Of a stretch of 64,000 nucleotides of DNA, positions 1-9,335 are shown one piece after another. The notes under the pieces are model-generated. The model searched no databases, was not told the origin of the DNA, and saw only the letters and a list, made by a program, of their open reading frames with translations. The DNA comes from Streptomyces xylophagus. GTDB taxonomy: Bacteria > Actinomycetota > Actinomycetes > Streptomycetales > Streptomycetaceae. Both the position numbers and the translations under genes were made by a program. The stretch is taken from assembly GCF_000716435.1 (NCBI RefSeq), contig NZ_JNWO01000036.1, forward strand, positions 1 to 64,000. Direction: 5' to 3'. Each line of letters starts with the position of its first letter. The stretch's first letter is position 1.

Positions 1-18
1 ACCCCACCCCACCCCACC

Positions 19-909
19 TCACCCCCGCCGCCCCGTCATCCGAGCCGCCGAAGCGATGGTCGCCCGCGCCTCTCTCTCGGAGAGCCCCGTGCCCAGGGCC
101 GCCTCGACGAGGGGTTCGACAAGGGCAGGGCCGATGTCGTTCTCGTAGGCGCGGCAGGCTGCCCAGAAGAGGCGGGTGTTGCGTTGGCCCTCGTGGGCGG
201 CGAGGACGAACTGGACGAGGCCCTGGCCGTGTTGGCCGGTCGAGGTGGGGGTGGGGTGGTTGGTGCGGGGTGGGGGGAGCAGGAGGCGTAGGAGGGAGGG
301 CGGGCACGGGGCCGGTGCCAGGTGGGCGGTGGCCGGGGCGGCGCCGTAGAAGCCGTGTTCGGTGCGGGAGCCGGGGCCGACCAGGTAGCCGCCGGCGCCG
401 CGGATGTCGATGCCGGGGGCGAGGCGGCCCGCGGAGTTGGGGACGACCACGTCGGGTGGGCCGCTGAGCCAGAGGTGGCGGCCGCCGCTGGGGGTCAGGA
501 CGACCACGGTCTCGGGGATCGTGAACAGGTGGCGGAGGGCGAGTTCGCGCAGCGCGGACGAGGAGTCCGTGCCGGACTTGGTGTCGAGGTCGATGCCGAT
601 CAGATGGTGCGGCGGCAGTCCGCAGGCGATGCCGTAGCCGGTGGCCCAGGGCGCGGCGGCGAACAGTTCGCGGATGCGTGCCGGGTCGGTGGAGGCGTCG
701 TACACCCCGTGGCCGAGGAGTCCGCACTCGCCGTGGCAGGGCGGGCCCACGGCACCCGCCGCGCCCACCAGATCGGTGTCGTCGCGGTGCGGGGAGCGCA
801 GGGCGGGGAGTTTGGTCCGGGACAGGGGGATCACGGCCAGTCCGCGTTCGGCGGCTGACAGGGCGTGTGCGAGGGCCAGCGTCGTGGCCTGCCGGTCGGT
901 GGTGGCCAT
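19..909 (-). CDS. Bifunctional DNA primase/polymerase N-terminal domain protein
   Basis: This 296-residue protein resembles the prim-pol (primase-polymerase) N-terminal family found in actinobacterial and plasmid/phage replication proteins. Residues about 15-200 carry the family pattern: an early ERGLAVIPL strand, a cysteine-containing loop (PPCHGECGLLGHG), the acidic pair in GIDLDTKSG (about residues 105-113), and the SGGRHLWLSGP strand. The IDLD acidic residues are the expected metal ligands. There is no helicase or HNH domain, so it is a stand-alone version; the C-terminal 90 residues look like a small helical PriCT-like tail. The ATG at 909 is the only sensible start and sits 11 bases from a candidate SOS box. 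The gene is complete, and no replication neighbours are visible. Whether it synthesises primers in vivo is unknown. Confidence 0.8.
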   Translation of the reverse strand: MATTDRQATTLALAHALSAAERGLAVIPLSRTKLPALRSPHRDDTDLVGAAGAVGPPCHGECGLLGHGVYDASTDPARIRELFAAAPWATGYGIACGLPPHHLIGIDLDTKSGTDSSSALRELALRHLFTIPETVVVLTPSGGRHLWLSGPPDVVVPNSAGRLAPGIDIRGAGGYLVGPGSRTEHGFYGAAPATAHLAPAPCPPSLLRLLLPPPRTNHPTPTSTGQHGQGLVQFVLAAHEGQRNTRLFWAACRAYENDIGPALVEPLVEAALGTGLSEREARATIASAARMTGRRG

Positions 910-1278
910 GCCTCCATGTTCGTACGAGTGTTCGAAAAAGGGAAGGGGGTGCGACGGCGACTCGCCGGGGTGGGGGGATTGGCCGGAAAGGTGGCGGAAC
1001 GCTTCGCCTCTTGGGGCGCCTGGGGTGAGCTGTCCGTACTGCCCTGAACTGCGGCTTCGAGGTGACCAAAGGGGTTTATCGACTTGTCATCACGCTTCAG
1101 GGGGAATAACCGCTTCCGGCCTGGTTCGCCGGGGATTCGGTGGGCAACTCTGGTCTCGCGACGTCGTGCACCACACCGAGGCGGTCGGCCAACTGCCTTG
1201 GTGGAAGCAGTACTTGAAGCCGTAGTTCATGTGCGTTCGGCTACGAAGCCGGCACGCACCCTGTTCTGGAGGAACAAC
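910..1278. other. Intergenic region between divergent genes
   Basis: This 369-base gap separates two divergent genes. Apart from the candidate SOS box near its left end, it should hold the promoter of the small secreted protein. The ribosome binding site GGAGGAAC lies just before the ATG at 1279. No reading frame in it has a convincing start and codon bias, and I see no RNA gene. Confidence 0.5.
920..935 (-). promoter_or_regulatory. Candidate LexA (SOS) box upstream of the prim-pol gene
   Basis: On the minus strand this reads TCGAACACTCGTACGA. It matches the actinobacterial SOS box TCGAAC-N4-GTTCGA at 11 of 12 defined positions; the one mismatch is A for T in the right half. It lies just upstream of the ATG at 909, where a repressor would block transcription. 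The match is seen in the sequence, the consensus is established, and the regulation is inferred. Confidence 0.5.
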
Positions 1279-1590
1279 ATGGCAAGCATCCGTACCGCCC
1301 GCGTCATCGCCGCCGTCTCCGCCCTCCCGCTGGCAGCCGCCCTCTTCACCGGCGTCGCGGCGGCGGACAACGGCGCCATCGCGGGCAACGGATCGAACGC
1401 GGGTGTGGCGACCGTCAGTGGCAGCGGGGTCGGGCACGACAACAAGGGCAACTCGTCCACCACCCAGCAGCAGGCGGTCGGCTCCGGGGCCTCGAACCAG
1501 AGCAACACCGCCCAGGTCAACGGTTCCGCGTTCACCGCCATCAACCAGGGAAACGAGAACGTCGCCGTCAACTTCGCCCACTTCTGGTAG
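1279..1590 (+). CDS. Small secreted Asn/Gly/Ser-rich protein
   Basis: This is a 103-residue exported protein. Residues 1-29 are a clear Sec signal peptide (charged start, Ala/Leu core, cleavage after GVAAA). The mature part is about 75 residues rich in Gly, Asn, Ser and Gln, with spaced segments such as AIAGNGSNAG, VSGSGVGHDNKGN and AINQGNENVA. It contains no cysteine. The composition recalls small cell-surface or hyphal-coat proteins such as chaplins and rodlins, but the chaplin Gly-Asn-Cys pattern is absent, so no family is assigned. The start is fixed by GGAGGAAC seven bases upstream. A strong terminator follows at 1669, so it is transcribed alone. It may be an abundant morphological-surface protein; that is a guess from composition and context. 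Confidence 0.75.
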   Translation: MASIRTARVIAAVSALPLAAALFTGVAAADNGAIAGNGSNAGVATVSGSGVGHDNKGNSSTTQQQAVGSGASNQSNTAQVNGSAFTAINQGNENVAVNFAHFW

Positions 1591-1668
1591 CCGCGCCCGC
1601 CGACTCCCGCGCGGGGATGCGCGGGGCCGGCTGAGGGTGTGTCAGGTGTGCTCTGTGGGGTCGTAACG

Positions 1669-1711
1669 CGTCTGCGCGGTGGTGCTTCGGTGCCGCCGCG
1701 CAGGCGTTTTT
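1669..1711 (+). terminator. Rho-independent terminator of the small secreted gene
   Basis: A 17-base arm (1669-1685) pairs with 1690-1706 across a TTCG tetraloop, with three G-U pairs, and is followed by five T. This is an unusually good intrinsic terminator for such a GC-rich genome and isolates the upstream gene from the next operon. Confidence 0.8.
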
Positions 1712-1763
1712 CCGTGTGCGATCACCCGTCCCTGTCGGTGATCTTCCTTCTTCGGAACCGACC

Positions 1764-1795
1764 TTGACAGTGCACCGCATCTGACGGACAGTCAG
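1764..1795 (+). promoter_or_regulatory. Promoter and inverted-repeat operator of the igr-like operon
   Basis: TTGACA at 1764-1769 is a good -35 element. About 17 bases downstream lies GACAGT as a plausible -10. A perfect inverted repeat, CTGAC-GGACA-GTCAG (1781-1795), overlaps the -10 position, as expected for a repressor operator (TetR or similar type). The repressor is not encoded next to it. Confidence 0.5.
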
Positions 1796-1836
1796 AAACC
1801 CTCGCCCCTGCGATGTCGCCCCGGAGGTCCGCCGCC

Positions 1837-3027
1837 GTGCACCTCGCCCCCACCCTCCGCCAGCAGCAGCTCCGCGCCGAACTCCGCACGTACTTCGCCA
1901 CGTTGATGCCGGACGGACCACCCGGCGCGGACGACCCCGAGGGCCAGCGGGCTCTCCTGCGCCGTATCGGCCGCGACGGCTGGCTCGGGCTCGGGTGGCC
2001 CGTCGAGTACGGGGGGCAAGGTCGGGGCGCGGACGAGCAGTTCGTGTTCTTCGACGAGGCCTACCGCGCGGGCGCGCCCGTCTCCATGGTCACCCTGAAC
2101 ACCGTCGGACCGACCCTCATGAAGTACGGCAGCGAGGAACAGAAGGCCGCCCTCCTGCCGGGCATCCTGCGCGGCGAACTCGTCTTCGCCATCGGCTACA
2201 GCGAACCGTCGGCCGGCACGGATCTCGCGTCGCTGCGGACGCGGGCAGTGCGTGACGGGCAGGGCTGGCTGATCGACGGGCAGAAGATCTTCACCTCCAA
2301 CGCCCACAACGCCGACTGGATCTGGCTCGCCTGCCGCACCGACCCCGAGGCCCCCAAGCACCGCGGCATCTCCATCGTCCTCGTCCCGACCGACGCGCCC
2401 GGCTTCTCGTGGACCCCGATCGAGACGGTGGGCGGACAGCGGACGACGGCCACGTATTACGACGGGGTCCGGGTCCCGGCCGGCAACCTCGTCGGCGCGG
2501 AGAACGACGGCTGGTCCCTCATCACCAACCAGCTCAACCACGAGCGGGTCGCGCTCGCCGCGACCGGAATGCAGGCAGAGGACTTCTACACGGCCGTGCT
2601 GAACACCGCCCGCACACCCGACCCCGTGACGGGACGGCGCCGGGCCGACGAGCCGTGGGTGCGGGCGCAGTTGGCCGAGGCGCATGCCCGGCTGGCGGCG
2701 ACGCGCCTCCTCAACTGGCGTCTGGTGGGCGACGTCGGCGCGGGCCGGCTGGCACCTGGCGACGCGAGCGGCGTGAAAGTCGCGGGAACCGAATCGACGG
2801 TGGCGGTGTACCAGATATGTCAGCACGTCGCCGGGACGGGCGGACCGGACGGGCCGACAGGCCTGGCGGGACTGGTGCGTTCGGGCTCGCCGGGCGCCTT
2901 CGGGGACGGCGAGCTGGAACGGCTCAACAGGGCGGCGCAGATCAACACCTTCGGGGGCGGGGTGAGCGAGGTGCAGCGGGAGATCGTCGCGACGATGCGG
3001 CTCGGGATGACGAGGGGGCGGCGGTGA
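1837..3027 (+). CDS. Acyl-CoA dehydrogenase (FadE/ChsE-like), first gene of igr-like operon
   Basis: An FAD-dependent acyl-CoA dehydrogenase of about 396 residues that would introduce an alpha-beta double bond into an acyl-CoA thioester. Family signs are the GWLGLGWPVEYGGQG N-terminal motif, the flavin-binding segment AIGYSEPSAGTDLASL, the central beta domain (WLIDGQKIFTSNAHNADW) and a helical C-terminus ending EVQREIVATMRLGM. I chose GTG at 1837 because GGAGG lies nine bases upstream; an in-frame ATG at 1813 has no such site. It is the first of five genes joined by stop-start overlaps or a 1-base gap. A second, shorter acyl-CoA dehydrogenase lies two genes on. In mycobacteria such pairs form the alpha2beta2 steroid dehydrogenase ChsE1-ChsE2 (FadE28-FadE29). 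That assignment rests on gene order, not on any residue I can identify. Confidence 0.85.
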   Translation: MHLAPTLRQQQLRAELRTYFATLMPDGPPGADDPEGQRALLRRIGRDGWLGLGWPVEYGGQGRGADEQFVFFDEAYRAGAPVSMVTLNTVGPTLMKYGSEEQKAALLPGILRGELVFAIGYSEPSAGTDLASLRTRAVRDGQGWLIDGQKIFTSNAHNADWIWLACRTDPEAPKHRGISIVLVPTDAPGFSWTPIETVGGQRTTATYYDGVRVPAGNLVGAENDGWSLITNQLNHERVALAATGMQAEDFYTAVLNTARTPDPVTGRRRADEPWVRAQLAEAHARLAATRLLNWRLVGDVGAGRLAPGDASGVKVAGTESTVAVYQICQHVAGTGGPDGPTGLAGLVRSGSPGAFGDGELERLNRAAQINTFGGGVSEVQREIVATMRLGMTRGRR

Positions 3028-4019
3028 CGGCGATGGGCGGCCGGCAGGCACAGGCGGCGAGCCCGGCGGTCGTAGACGAACTGGGCGCGCGGCTCAAGGA
3101 GTTCGAAGGGCGCGCGGCAGCCGTCGCGGGCACGGGCAAGGACCCCGTCAACGAGCCGATGATCCGGCACTGGTGCGAGGCACTGGGCGACACGAACCCG
3201 GCGTACACGGGCCCGAACGCCATCGCCCCGCCCACCATGCTCCAGGCCTGGACCATGGGCGGCCTCTCCGGACACACGGGACGCACGCAGGCCTACGACG
3301 AGCTGTTCGACCTCCTCGACGAGGCGGGCTGCACCTCGGTGGTCGCCACCGACTGCGAGCAGGAGTATCTACGGCCCCTGCGGCCGGGGGACGAGGTCAC
3401 CTTCGACGCGGTGATCGAGTCGGTGTCCGACCGCAAGACGACGAAACTCGGCACCGGGTACTTCGTCACGACACGCATGGACGTACGGGTGGGCCAGGAC
3501 CTCGTCGGCACCCACCGCTTCCGCATCCTCAAGTACGCCCCCGCGCGACAGAAGCAGAAGAGGCAGCAGGAAGAGAAACAGGCTCGCGCCCGCCGCCCCC
3601 GCCCCGTCGTCAACCGCGACAACGCCGGCTTCTGGGAGGGCGTGGCGCAGCATCGCCTCCTCATCCAACGCTGCGCGGACTGCGGGACGTTGCGCCACCC
3701 CTGGCTGCCGGGCTGCAACACCTGCGGCGGCCCCGACTGGGACACGATCGAGGCGAGCGGCGAGGGGTCCGTCTACTCGTACGTCGTGATGCACCACCCG
3801 CCCTTCCCCGCCTTCGCCCCGCCGTACGCCGTCGGCCTGATCGAACTCGCCGAGGGCGTGCGGATCGTGAGCAACGTGGTGGGCGTGCCGTACGACAAGG
3901 TCCGCATCGGGCTGCCGGTACGGCTCGAATTCCAGCGGTACGACGATGATGAGGACGCTGTTCCGTTGGTGCTCCCCGTCTTCCGGGTCCAGGAAGGCCG
4001 AGAGGGCGGGGCGGGCTGA
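3024..4019 (+). CDS. MaoC-like / DUF35 OB-fold fusion (ChsH2-like)
   Basis: A two-domain protein of 331 residues. Residues about 20-170 form a MaoC-like hot-dog domain (enoyl-CoA hydratase half). Residues 215-330 form a DUF35 unit with a zinc ribbon (cysteines 217, 220, 231, 234: CADCG and CNTCG) followed by an OB-fold. A Lys/Gln/Glu-rich linker at 174-190 separates them. This is the architecture of mycobacterial ChsH2, whose MaoC half pairs with ChsH1 as a hydratase and whose DUF35 half binds the Ltp2 aldolase. Both predicted partners are encoded downstream. GTG at 3024 overlaps the previous stop by four bases (GTGA); ATG at 3033 is the alternative start. The domain assignment is firm, the steroid substrate is inferred. 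Confidence 0.85.
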   Translation: MTAMGGRQAQAASPAVVDELGARLKEFEGRAAAVAGTGKDPVNEPMIRHWCEALGDTNPAYTGPNAIAPPTMLQAWTMGGLSGHTGRTQAYDELFDLLDEAGCTSVVATDCEQEYLRPLRPGDEVTFDAVIESVSDRKTTKLGTGYFVTTRMDVRVGQDLVGTHRFRILKYAPARQKQKRQQEEKQARARRPRPVVNRDNAGFWEGVAQHRLLIQRCADCGTLRHPWLPGCNTCGGPDWDTIEASGEGSVYSYVVMHHPPFPAFAPPYAVGLIELAEGVRIVSNVVGVPYDKVRIGLPVRLEFQRYDDDEDAVPLVLPVFRVQEGREGGAG

Positions 4020-4020
4020 C

Positions 4021-5115
4021 ATGGACTTCACGCCCACGGAGGAACAGGCGGCGGCCCGTGACCTGGCCGCCCGGATCTTCGGCGACCTCGCGACACCCGA
4101 GCGGCTCACGGCGGCCGGGACGGGCAGCGACCCTGAGCTGTGGAAGGCCCTGTGCGCGGCCGGACTGGTCGGCGCCGTCGAGGAGTTGGGGCTGCTCGGT
4201 CTCGTACTCCTCCTGGAGGAACAGGGGCGGACCACGGCCCAGGTGCCCTTCGCGTCGACCTGCGTGTACGGGCTGCTGGCGGTGGCGGCGCACGGTTCGC
4301 CGGAGCAGCGGGAGCGGTTGTTGCCGGGGATCGGGGACGGGTCGGTGGTGGTGTGCGGGGCGTTTCCGGCGCAGGGGGGTGTGCGGGCGAGAGGTGTACG
4401 GGGTGAGGGTGAAGGGGCCTACGCACAGGGTGAGTTGAGCGGGACGGTCCCTGTCGTCCCCTGGCTGCGTGACGCCACGCATGTCCTTGTCGCCGACGAT
4501 CAGCGCGAGTTGTGGCTGACGCCGGTCACGGATGCCACGCGCGTCGAGGCGGTCGAGCTGACGGCACCTTGGTCGGCGGGGCGACTGACACTCGACGGCG
4601 CGGCGGCGGAACGGCTCGGGTCCCACCCTCGCTCCGAGGACTCGCCCCCAACTCCCTCCCCCTACGCCGACGTCCTGGCCACCGCCCGTACCGCCTTCGC
4701 CGGTCTCCAGGCCGGGGTCTGCGCCGGTTCGCTCGCGCGGGCCGTGGCGCACACCAACACCCGGGAGCAGTTCGGGCGCCCGCTGGCGACCCGGCAGGCG
4801 GTCCAACTCCGGGCTGCCGACGCCCACATGGACATCGAGGCGATACGGGTGACGACGTACGAGGCGGCCTGGCGGCGGGACGTAGAACTCCCGTATGCCA
4901 CGCACGCGTTGACCGCCGCCTGGTGGGCGTCCGAGGCGGGTGTGCGTGTCGTGCACACCGGCCAGCATCTGCACGGTGGTGCGGGGGCCGACCTGGACCA
5001 TCCGGTGCACCGGCACTTCCTGTGGGGGCGCCAGTTGGACGCGTATCTGGGCTGTGGAGCCGAAGTGCTGCAGGAACTGGGGGAGTTGATCGTCAGTGAG
5101 GAGGTGCGGCCATGA
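4021..5115 (+). CDS. Acyl-CoA dehydrogenase, short subunit (ChsE2/FadE29-like)
   Basis: An acyl-CoA dehydrogenase-family protein of 364 residues. The N-terminal helical domain (MDFTPTEEQAAARDLAARIF) and the C-terminal flavin-contact region (ANTREQFGRPLATRQAVQ-type pattern, then a late HGGAGADLDHPVHRHFLW) are recognisable. The middle region is short and lacks the strong FAD-binding motif of the first gene, as in subunits that work only as heterotetramers. The ATG follows the previous stop by one base, and the gene overlaps the next one by four bases. It probably pairs with the 1837-3027 product as a ChsE1-ChsE2-type alpha2beta2 enzyme. Codon use matches its neighbours. Confidence 0.8.
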   Translation: MDFTPTEEQAAARDLAARIFGDLATPERLTAAGTGSDPELWKALCAAGLVGAVEELGLLGLVLLLEEQGRTTAQVPFASTCVYGLLAVAAHGSPEQRERLLPGIGDGSVVVCGAFPAQGGVRARGVRGEGEGAYAQGELSGTVPVVPWLRDATHVLVADDQRELWLTPVTDATRVEAVELTAPWSAGRLTLDGAAAERLGSHPRSEDSPPTPSPYADVLATARTAFAGLQAGVCAGSLARAVAHTNTREQFGRPLATRQAVQLRAADAHMDIEAIRVTTYEAAWRRDVELPYATHALTAAWWASEAGVRVVHTGQHLHGGAGADLDHPVHRHFLWGRQLDAYLGCGAEVLQELGELIVSEEVRP

Positions 5116-5528
5116 AGGCAGGAGGCGCGGCCATGAGGGCAGGTGAGGAGTTGCCCCTGCTCGAGATCGAGATCACCCGCACCCTGATCGTCGCCGGAGC
5201 CATCGCCTCCCGCGACTACCAGGACGTGCACCACGACGCCGAGTTGGCACGGCGGAAGGGCTCCCCCGACATCTTCATGAACATCCTGACGACGAACGGC
5301 CTGGTCGGCCGCTACATCACCGACCACTTCGGCCCGGGAGCGACCCTCCGTAAGGTGGCCATACGACTCGGCGCCCCCAACTACCCGGGAGACACGATGG
5401 TGTTGACGGGCCGGATCGAGGAGACGGACGGCGACACCGCGACGGTCCGCGTGCTCGGGGCGAACGGCATCGGCAGACACGTCACCGGCACGGTCACGGT
5501 CACCCTGCCGAGGGAGGCCGGCGCATGA
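5112..5528 (+). CDS. MaoC-family dehydratase (ChsH1-like)
   Basis: A single hot-dog-fold protein of 138 residues, or 131 if translation starts at the second ATG. The hydratase-2 motif region is visible as ASRDYQDVHHDAELARRKG, with the Asp and His expected for MaoC/R-hydratase catalysis, followed by the SPDIFMNILTTNGLVGRY helix. It is probably the catalytic partner of the MaoC half of the 3024-4019 product, together adding water to an enoyl-CoA intermediate. Two starts are equally good. ATG 5112 and ATG 5133 each follow AGGAGG by seven bases, because a 21-base initiation segment is duplicated. The stop overlaps the next start by four bases. Confidence 0.85.
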   Translation: MKAGGAAMRAGEELPLLEIEITRTLIVAGAIASRDYQDVHHDAELARRKGSPDIFMNILTTNGLVGRYITDHFGPGATLRKVAIRLGAPNYPGDTMVLTGRIEETDGDTATVRVLGANGIGRHVTGTVTVTLPREAGA

Positions 5529-6721
5529 GCACCCGCACCCGCGACACCCTCGGTGGACGCGCCGCGATCGTCGGTATCGGGGCCACGGAGTTCTCCAAGG
5601 ACTCGGGGCGCAGTGAGCTGCGGCTGGCCGTGGAGGCGGTGCGGGCCGCGTTGGCCGACGCGGGGCTGACACCGGCGGACGTGGACGGGATGGTCACGTT
5701 CACGATGGACACCAACCCGGAGATCACCGTCGCCCAGGCCTGCGGGATCGGCGAGCTGTCCTTCTTCTCCCGGGTCCACTACGGCGGCGGCGCGGCCTGC
5801 GCGACCGTGCAGCAGGCGGCGCTGGCCGTGGCGGCGGGAGTCGCCGAGGTGGTGGTCTGCTACCGCGCCTTCAACGAGCGGTCGGGGCGCAGATTCGGCT
5901 CGGGCGTGACACACCGGGAGCCGTCGGCGGAGGGCGCGGCGCTCGGCTGGTCGCTGCCGTTCGGGCTGCTCACACCGGCGTCGTGGGTCGCGATGGCGGC
6001 GCAACGGTATCTGCACACGTACGGCCTGACACCGGAGGCGTTCGGGCCGGTCGCGGTCGTGGACCGCAAGTACGCGGCGACGAACCCGGCGGCGTACTTC
6101 CACGGCAGACCGATCACCCTCGCCGAGCACGCGGCCTCGCGCTGGATCGTGGAGCCGCTCAGACTGCTCGACTGCTGCCAGGAGACGGACGGCGCCCAGG
6201 CGATCGTCGTCACGTCCGTGGAACGCGCCCGCGACCTGCCCCGCCCGCCCGCGGTCATCGCGGCCGCGGCCCAGGGCGCCGGCCGCGCGCAGGAGCAGAT
6301 GACCAGCTTCTACCGCGACGACCTGACCGGCCTCCCCGAGATGGGCGTGGTCGCACGCCAGCTGTGGCGGACGGCGGGGCTGGGCCCGGAGGACATGGAC
6401 GTGGGGATCCTGTACGACCACTTCACGCCGTTCGTGCTGATGCAGCTGGAGGAGTTCGGCTTCTGCGGGAGAGGGGAGGCCGCGGACTTCGTGGCCGAGG
6501 AGCGGCTGCCGATCAACACCCACGGGGGTCAGCTCGGGGAGGCGTACCTGCACGGCATGAACGGCATCGCGGAAGGCGTCCGACAGCTACGCGGCACGGC
6601 CGTGAACCAGATACCGGGGGCCGGGAGGGTGCTGGTGACCGCGGGGACGGGGGTGCCGACGTCGGGGCTGGTGCTCACCGGCGCCAGCGCTCACGGCTCC
6701 GGCCCTGGCACTCAGGGCTGA
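5525..6721 (+). CDS. Lipid-transfer protein / thiolase-fold aldolase (Ltp2-like)
   Basis: A thiolase-fold protein of 398 residues of the lipid-transfer (SCP-x thiolase) type. N-terminal features include AAIVGIGATEFSKDSGR, MVTFTMDTNPE and HYGGGAACATVQQAA. The C-terminal half has the VGILYDHFTPFVLMQLEEFG and NTHGGQLGEAYLHGMNG patterns. Mycobacterial Ltp2 is a retro-aldolase, not a thiolase. It removes propionyl-CoA from the steroid C17 side chain and needs the DUF35 domain of ChsH2. Being last in an operon with a ChsH2-like protein, this gene very likely does the same kind of cleavage. The start is an ATGA overlap with the previous gene. Confidence 0.85.
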   Translation: MSTRTRDTLGGRAAIVGIGATEFSKDSGRSELRLAVEAVRAALADAGLTPADVDGMVTFTMDTNPEITVAQACGIGELSFFSRVHYGGGAACATVQQAALAVAAGVAEVVVCYRAFNERSGRRFGSGVTHREPSAEGAALGWSLPFGLLTPASWVAMAAQRYLHTYGLTPEAFGPVAVVDRKYAATNPAAYFHGRPITLAEHAASRWIVEPLRLLDCCQETDGAQAIVVTSVERARDLPRPPAVIAAAAQGAGRAQEQMTSFYRDDLTGLPEMGVVARQLWRTAGLGPEDMDVGILYDHFTPFVLMQLEEFGFCGRGEAADFVAEERLPINTHGGQLGEAYLHGMNGIAEGVRQLRGTAVNQIPGAGRVLVTAGTGVPTSGLVLTGASAHGSGPGTQG

Positions 6722-6868
6722 GCCCCCAGGGGTAAACCCGCAGTACGTCTCGTCCCCTCGTCCACCTTCAGGAGGTGGAGCCGGCCCCACCCCTACAACC
6801 TGAGGCGGAGTCGGCTTCGGGACCTGCGGGCGATCCGCGGAAGCCCTGGTCGCTCATAGCGTGGAGCC

Positions 6869-7474
6869 ATGACCACAGCAGTCTGCACCAGCGCGTCGAA
6901 CGCCACCGCACGGGCCACCGCGCGGCCCGACGTACGGGCCGCCACTCGGCCCGCAGCACGGGGTACGCAGACCCTCGCGTACCCGTCGTTCTCCTCGTAC
7001 GTGAGGGCCAGGCAGCCGGTGCTGCTGCGCACCGCGCGGTCGCTGACCGCGAACCCGTGCGACGCGGAGGACCTGCTGCAGACCGCGCTGACCAAGACGT
7101 ATGTCGCCTGGGAGCGGATCGAGGACCACCGCGCGCTGGACGGCTATGTGCGCCGGGCGCTGCTCAACACGCGGACCTCGCAGTGGCGCAAGCGCAAGGT
7201 CGACGAGTTCGCGTGCGAGGAGCTGCCCGAGCCGGAGCCGAGCGGTGGCGCGGAGGACCCGGCCGAGCAGCAGGCGCTGCACGACGCGATGTGGCGGGCG
7301 ATCGCGAAGCTGCCGGACCGGCAGCGGGCGATGGTAGTCCTGAGGTACTACGAGGATCTCAGCGAGGTCCAGACGGCCGAGGTGCTCGGAGTGTCCGTGG
7401 GCACGGTGAAGTCGGCGGTGTCGCGGGCGCTGGGCAAGCTGCGGGAGGACCCCGAGCTGGTTCTCGCCCGATAG
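6869..7474 (+). CDS. ECF RNA polymerase sigma factor, SigE family
   Basis: An extracytoplasmic-function sigma factor of 201 residues. Region 2 (residues about 40-100) includes RARQPVLLRTARSLT, CDAEDLLQTALTKTYVAW and GYVRRALLNTRTSQWRKRK. Region 4 (about 130-190) includes LPDRQRAMVVLRYYEDLS and the helix-turn-helix AEVLGVSVGTVKSAVSRAL. The spacing matches the actinobacterial SigE subfamily. The first 35 residues form an Ala/Thr/Arg-rich leader, so the true start may be internal. No anti-sigma factor is encoded on either side. It stands between the igr-like operon and the acyl-CoA ligase, but no target promoter can be read from the sequence. Confidence 0.85.
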   Translation: MTTAVCTSASNATARATARPDVRAATRPAARGTQTLAYPSFSSYVRARQPVLLRTARSLTANPCDAEDLLQTALTKTYVAWERIEDHRALDGYVRRALLNTRTSQWRKRKVDEFACEELPEPEPSGGAEDPAEQQALHDAMWRAIAKLPDRQRAMVVLRYYEDLSEVQTAEVLGVSVGTVKSAVSRALGKLREDPELVLAR

Positions 7475-7535
7475 AGGCCGATAGAGGCGGACAAGAGATC
7501 AGCAAGATGTCGTGATCGATCACCCGGCCCTAGTG

Positions 7536-7553
7536 ACATACCGTGCGGTATGT
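7536..7553. promoter_or_regulatory. Perfect palindromic operator upstream of acyl-CoA ligase
   Basis: ACATACCG-TG-CGGTATGT is an 18-base inverted repeat with eight-base perfect arms, 58 bases before the ligase start. Its length and symmetry fit a TetR-family operator. No TetR gene is adjacent, so the repressor must be encoded elsewhere. It also marks the upstream limit for the ligase start, since the longest reading frame would begin inside it. Confidence 0.65.
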
Positions 7554-7611
7554 GCGCAGAATCAGCGCAACCCCAACTACCGCGCAGGCAATGTCGCCCC
7601 GGGAGGACGCC

Positions 7612-9267
<1,656 letters not shown>

Positions 9268-9273
9268 CCGGTG

Positions 9274-9317
9274 GGTCCGGCCGCGTCGTCGTCGTAGGGC
9301 GATGACGCGGCCGGACC
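9274..9317. terminator. Bidirectional hairpin between convergent genes
   Basis: A 17-base stem (9274-9290 with 9301-9317, one G-U pair) encloses a 10-base loop between the ligase stop and the convergent exporter stop. It has no T-run on either side, but the perfect GC stem in a convergent gap fits the usual Streptomyces terminator. Confidence 0.65.
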
Positions 9318-9335
9318 GGAAGAGACCTCAAGACC

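Noticed and set aside
1..18. ACCCC simple repeat at the left edge
   Set aside because: It is a short low-complexity tract just after the prim-pol stop and cut by the window; no function can be claimed.
1813..1836. ATG at 1813 as the start of the first acyl-CoA dehydrogenase
   Set aside because: No ribosome site precedes it, while GGAGG sits at a normal distance from GTG 1837.
6722..6868. Terminator or RNA gene before the ECF sigma gene
   Set aside because: Only a short CCACCT/AGGTGG hairpin is present, without T-run or conserved structure.
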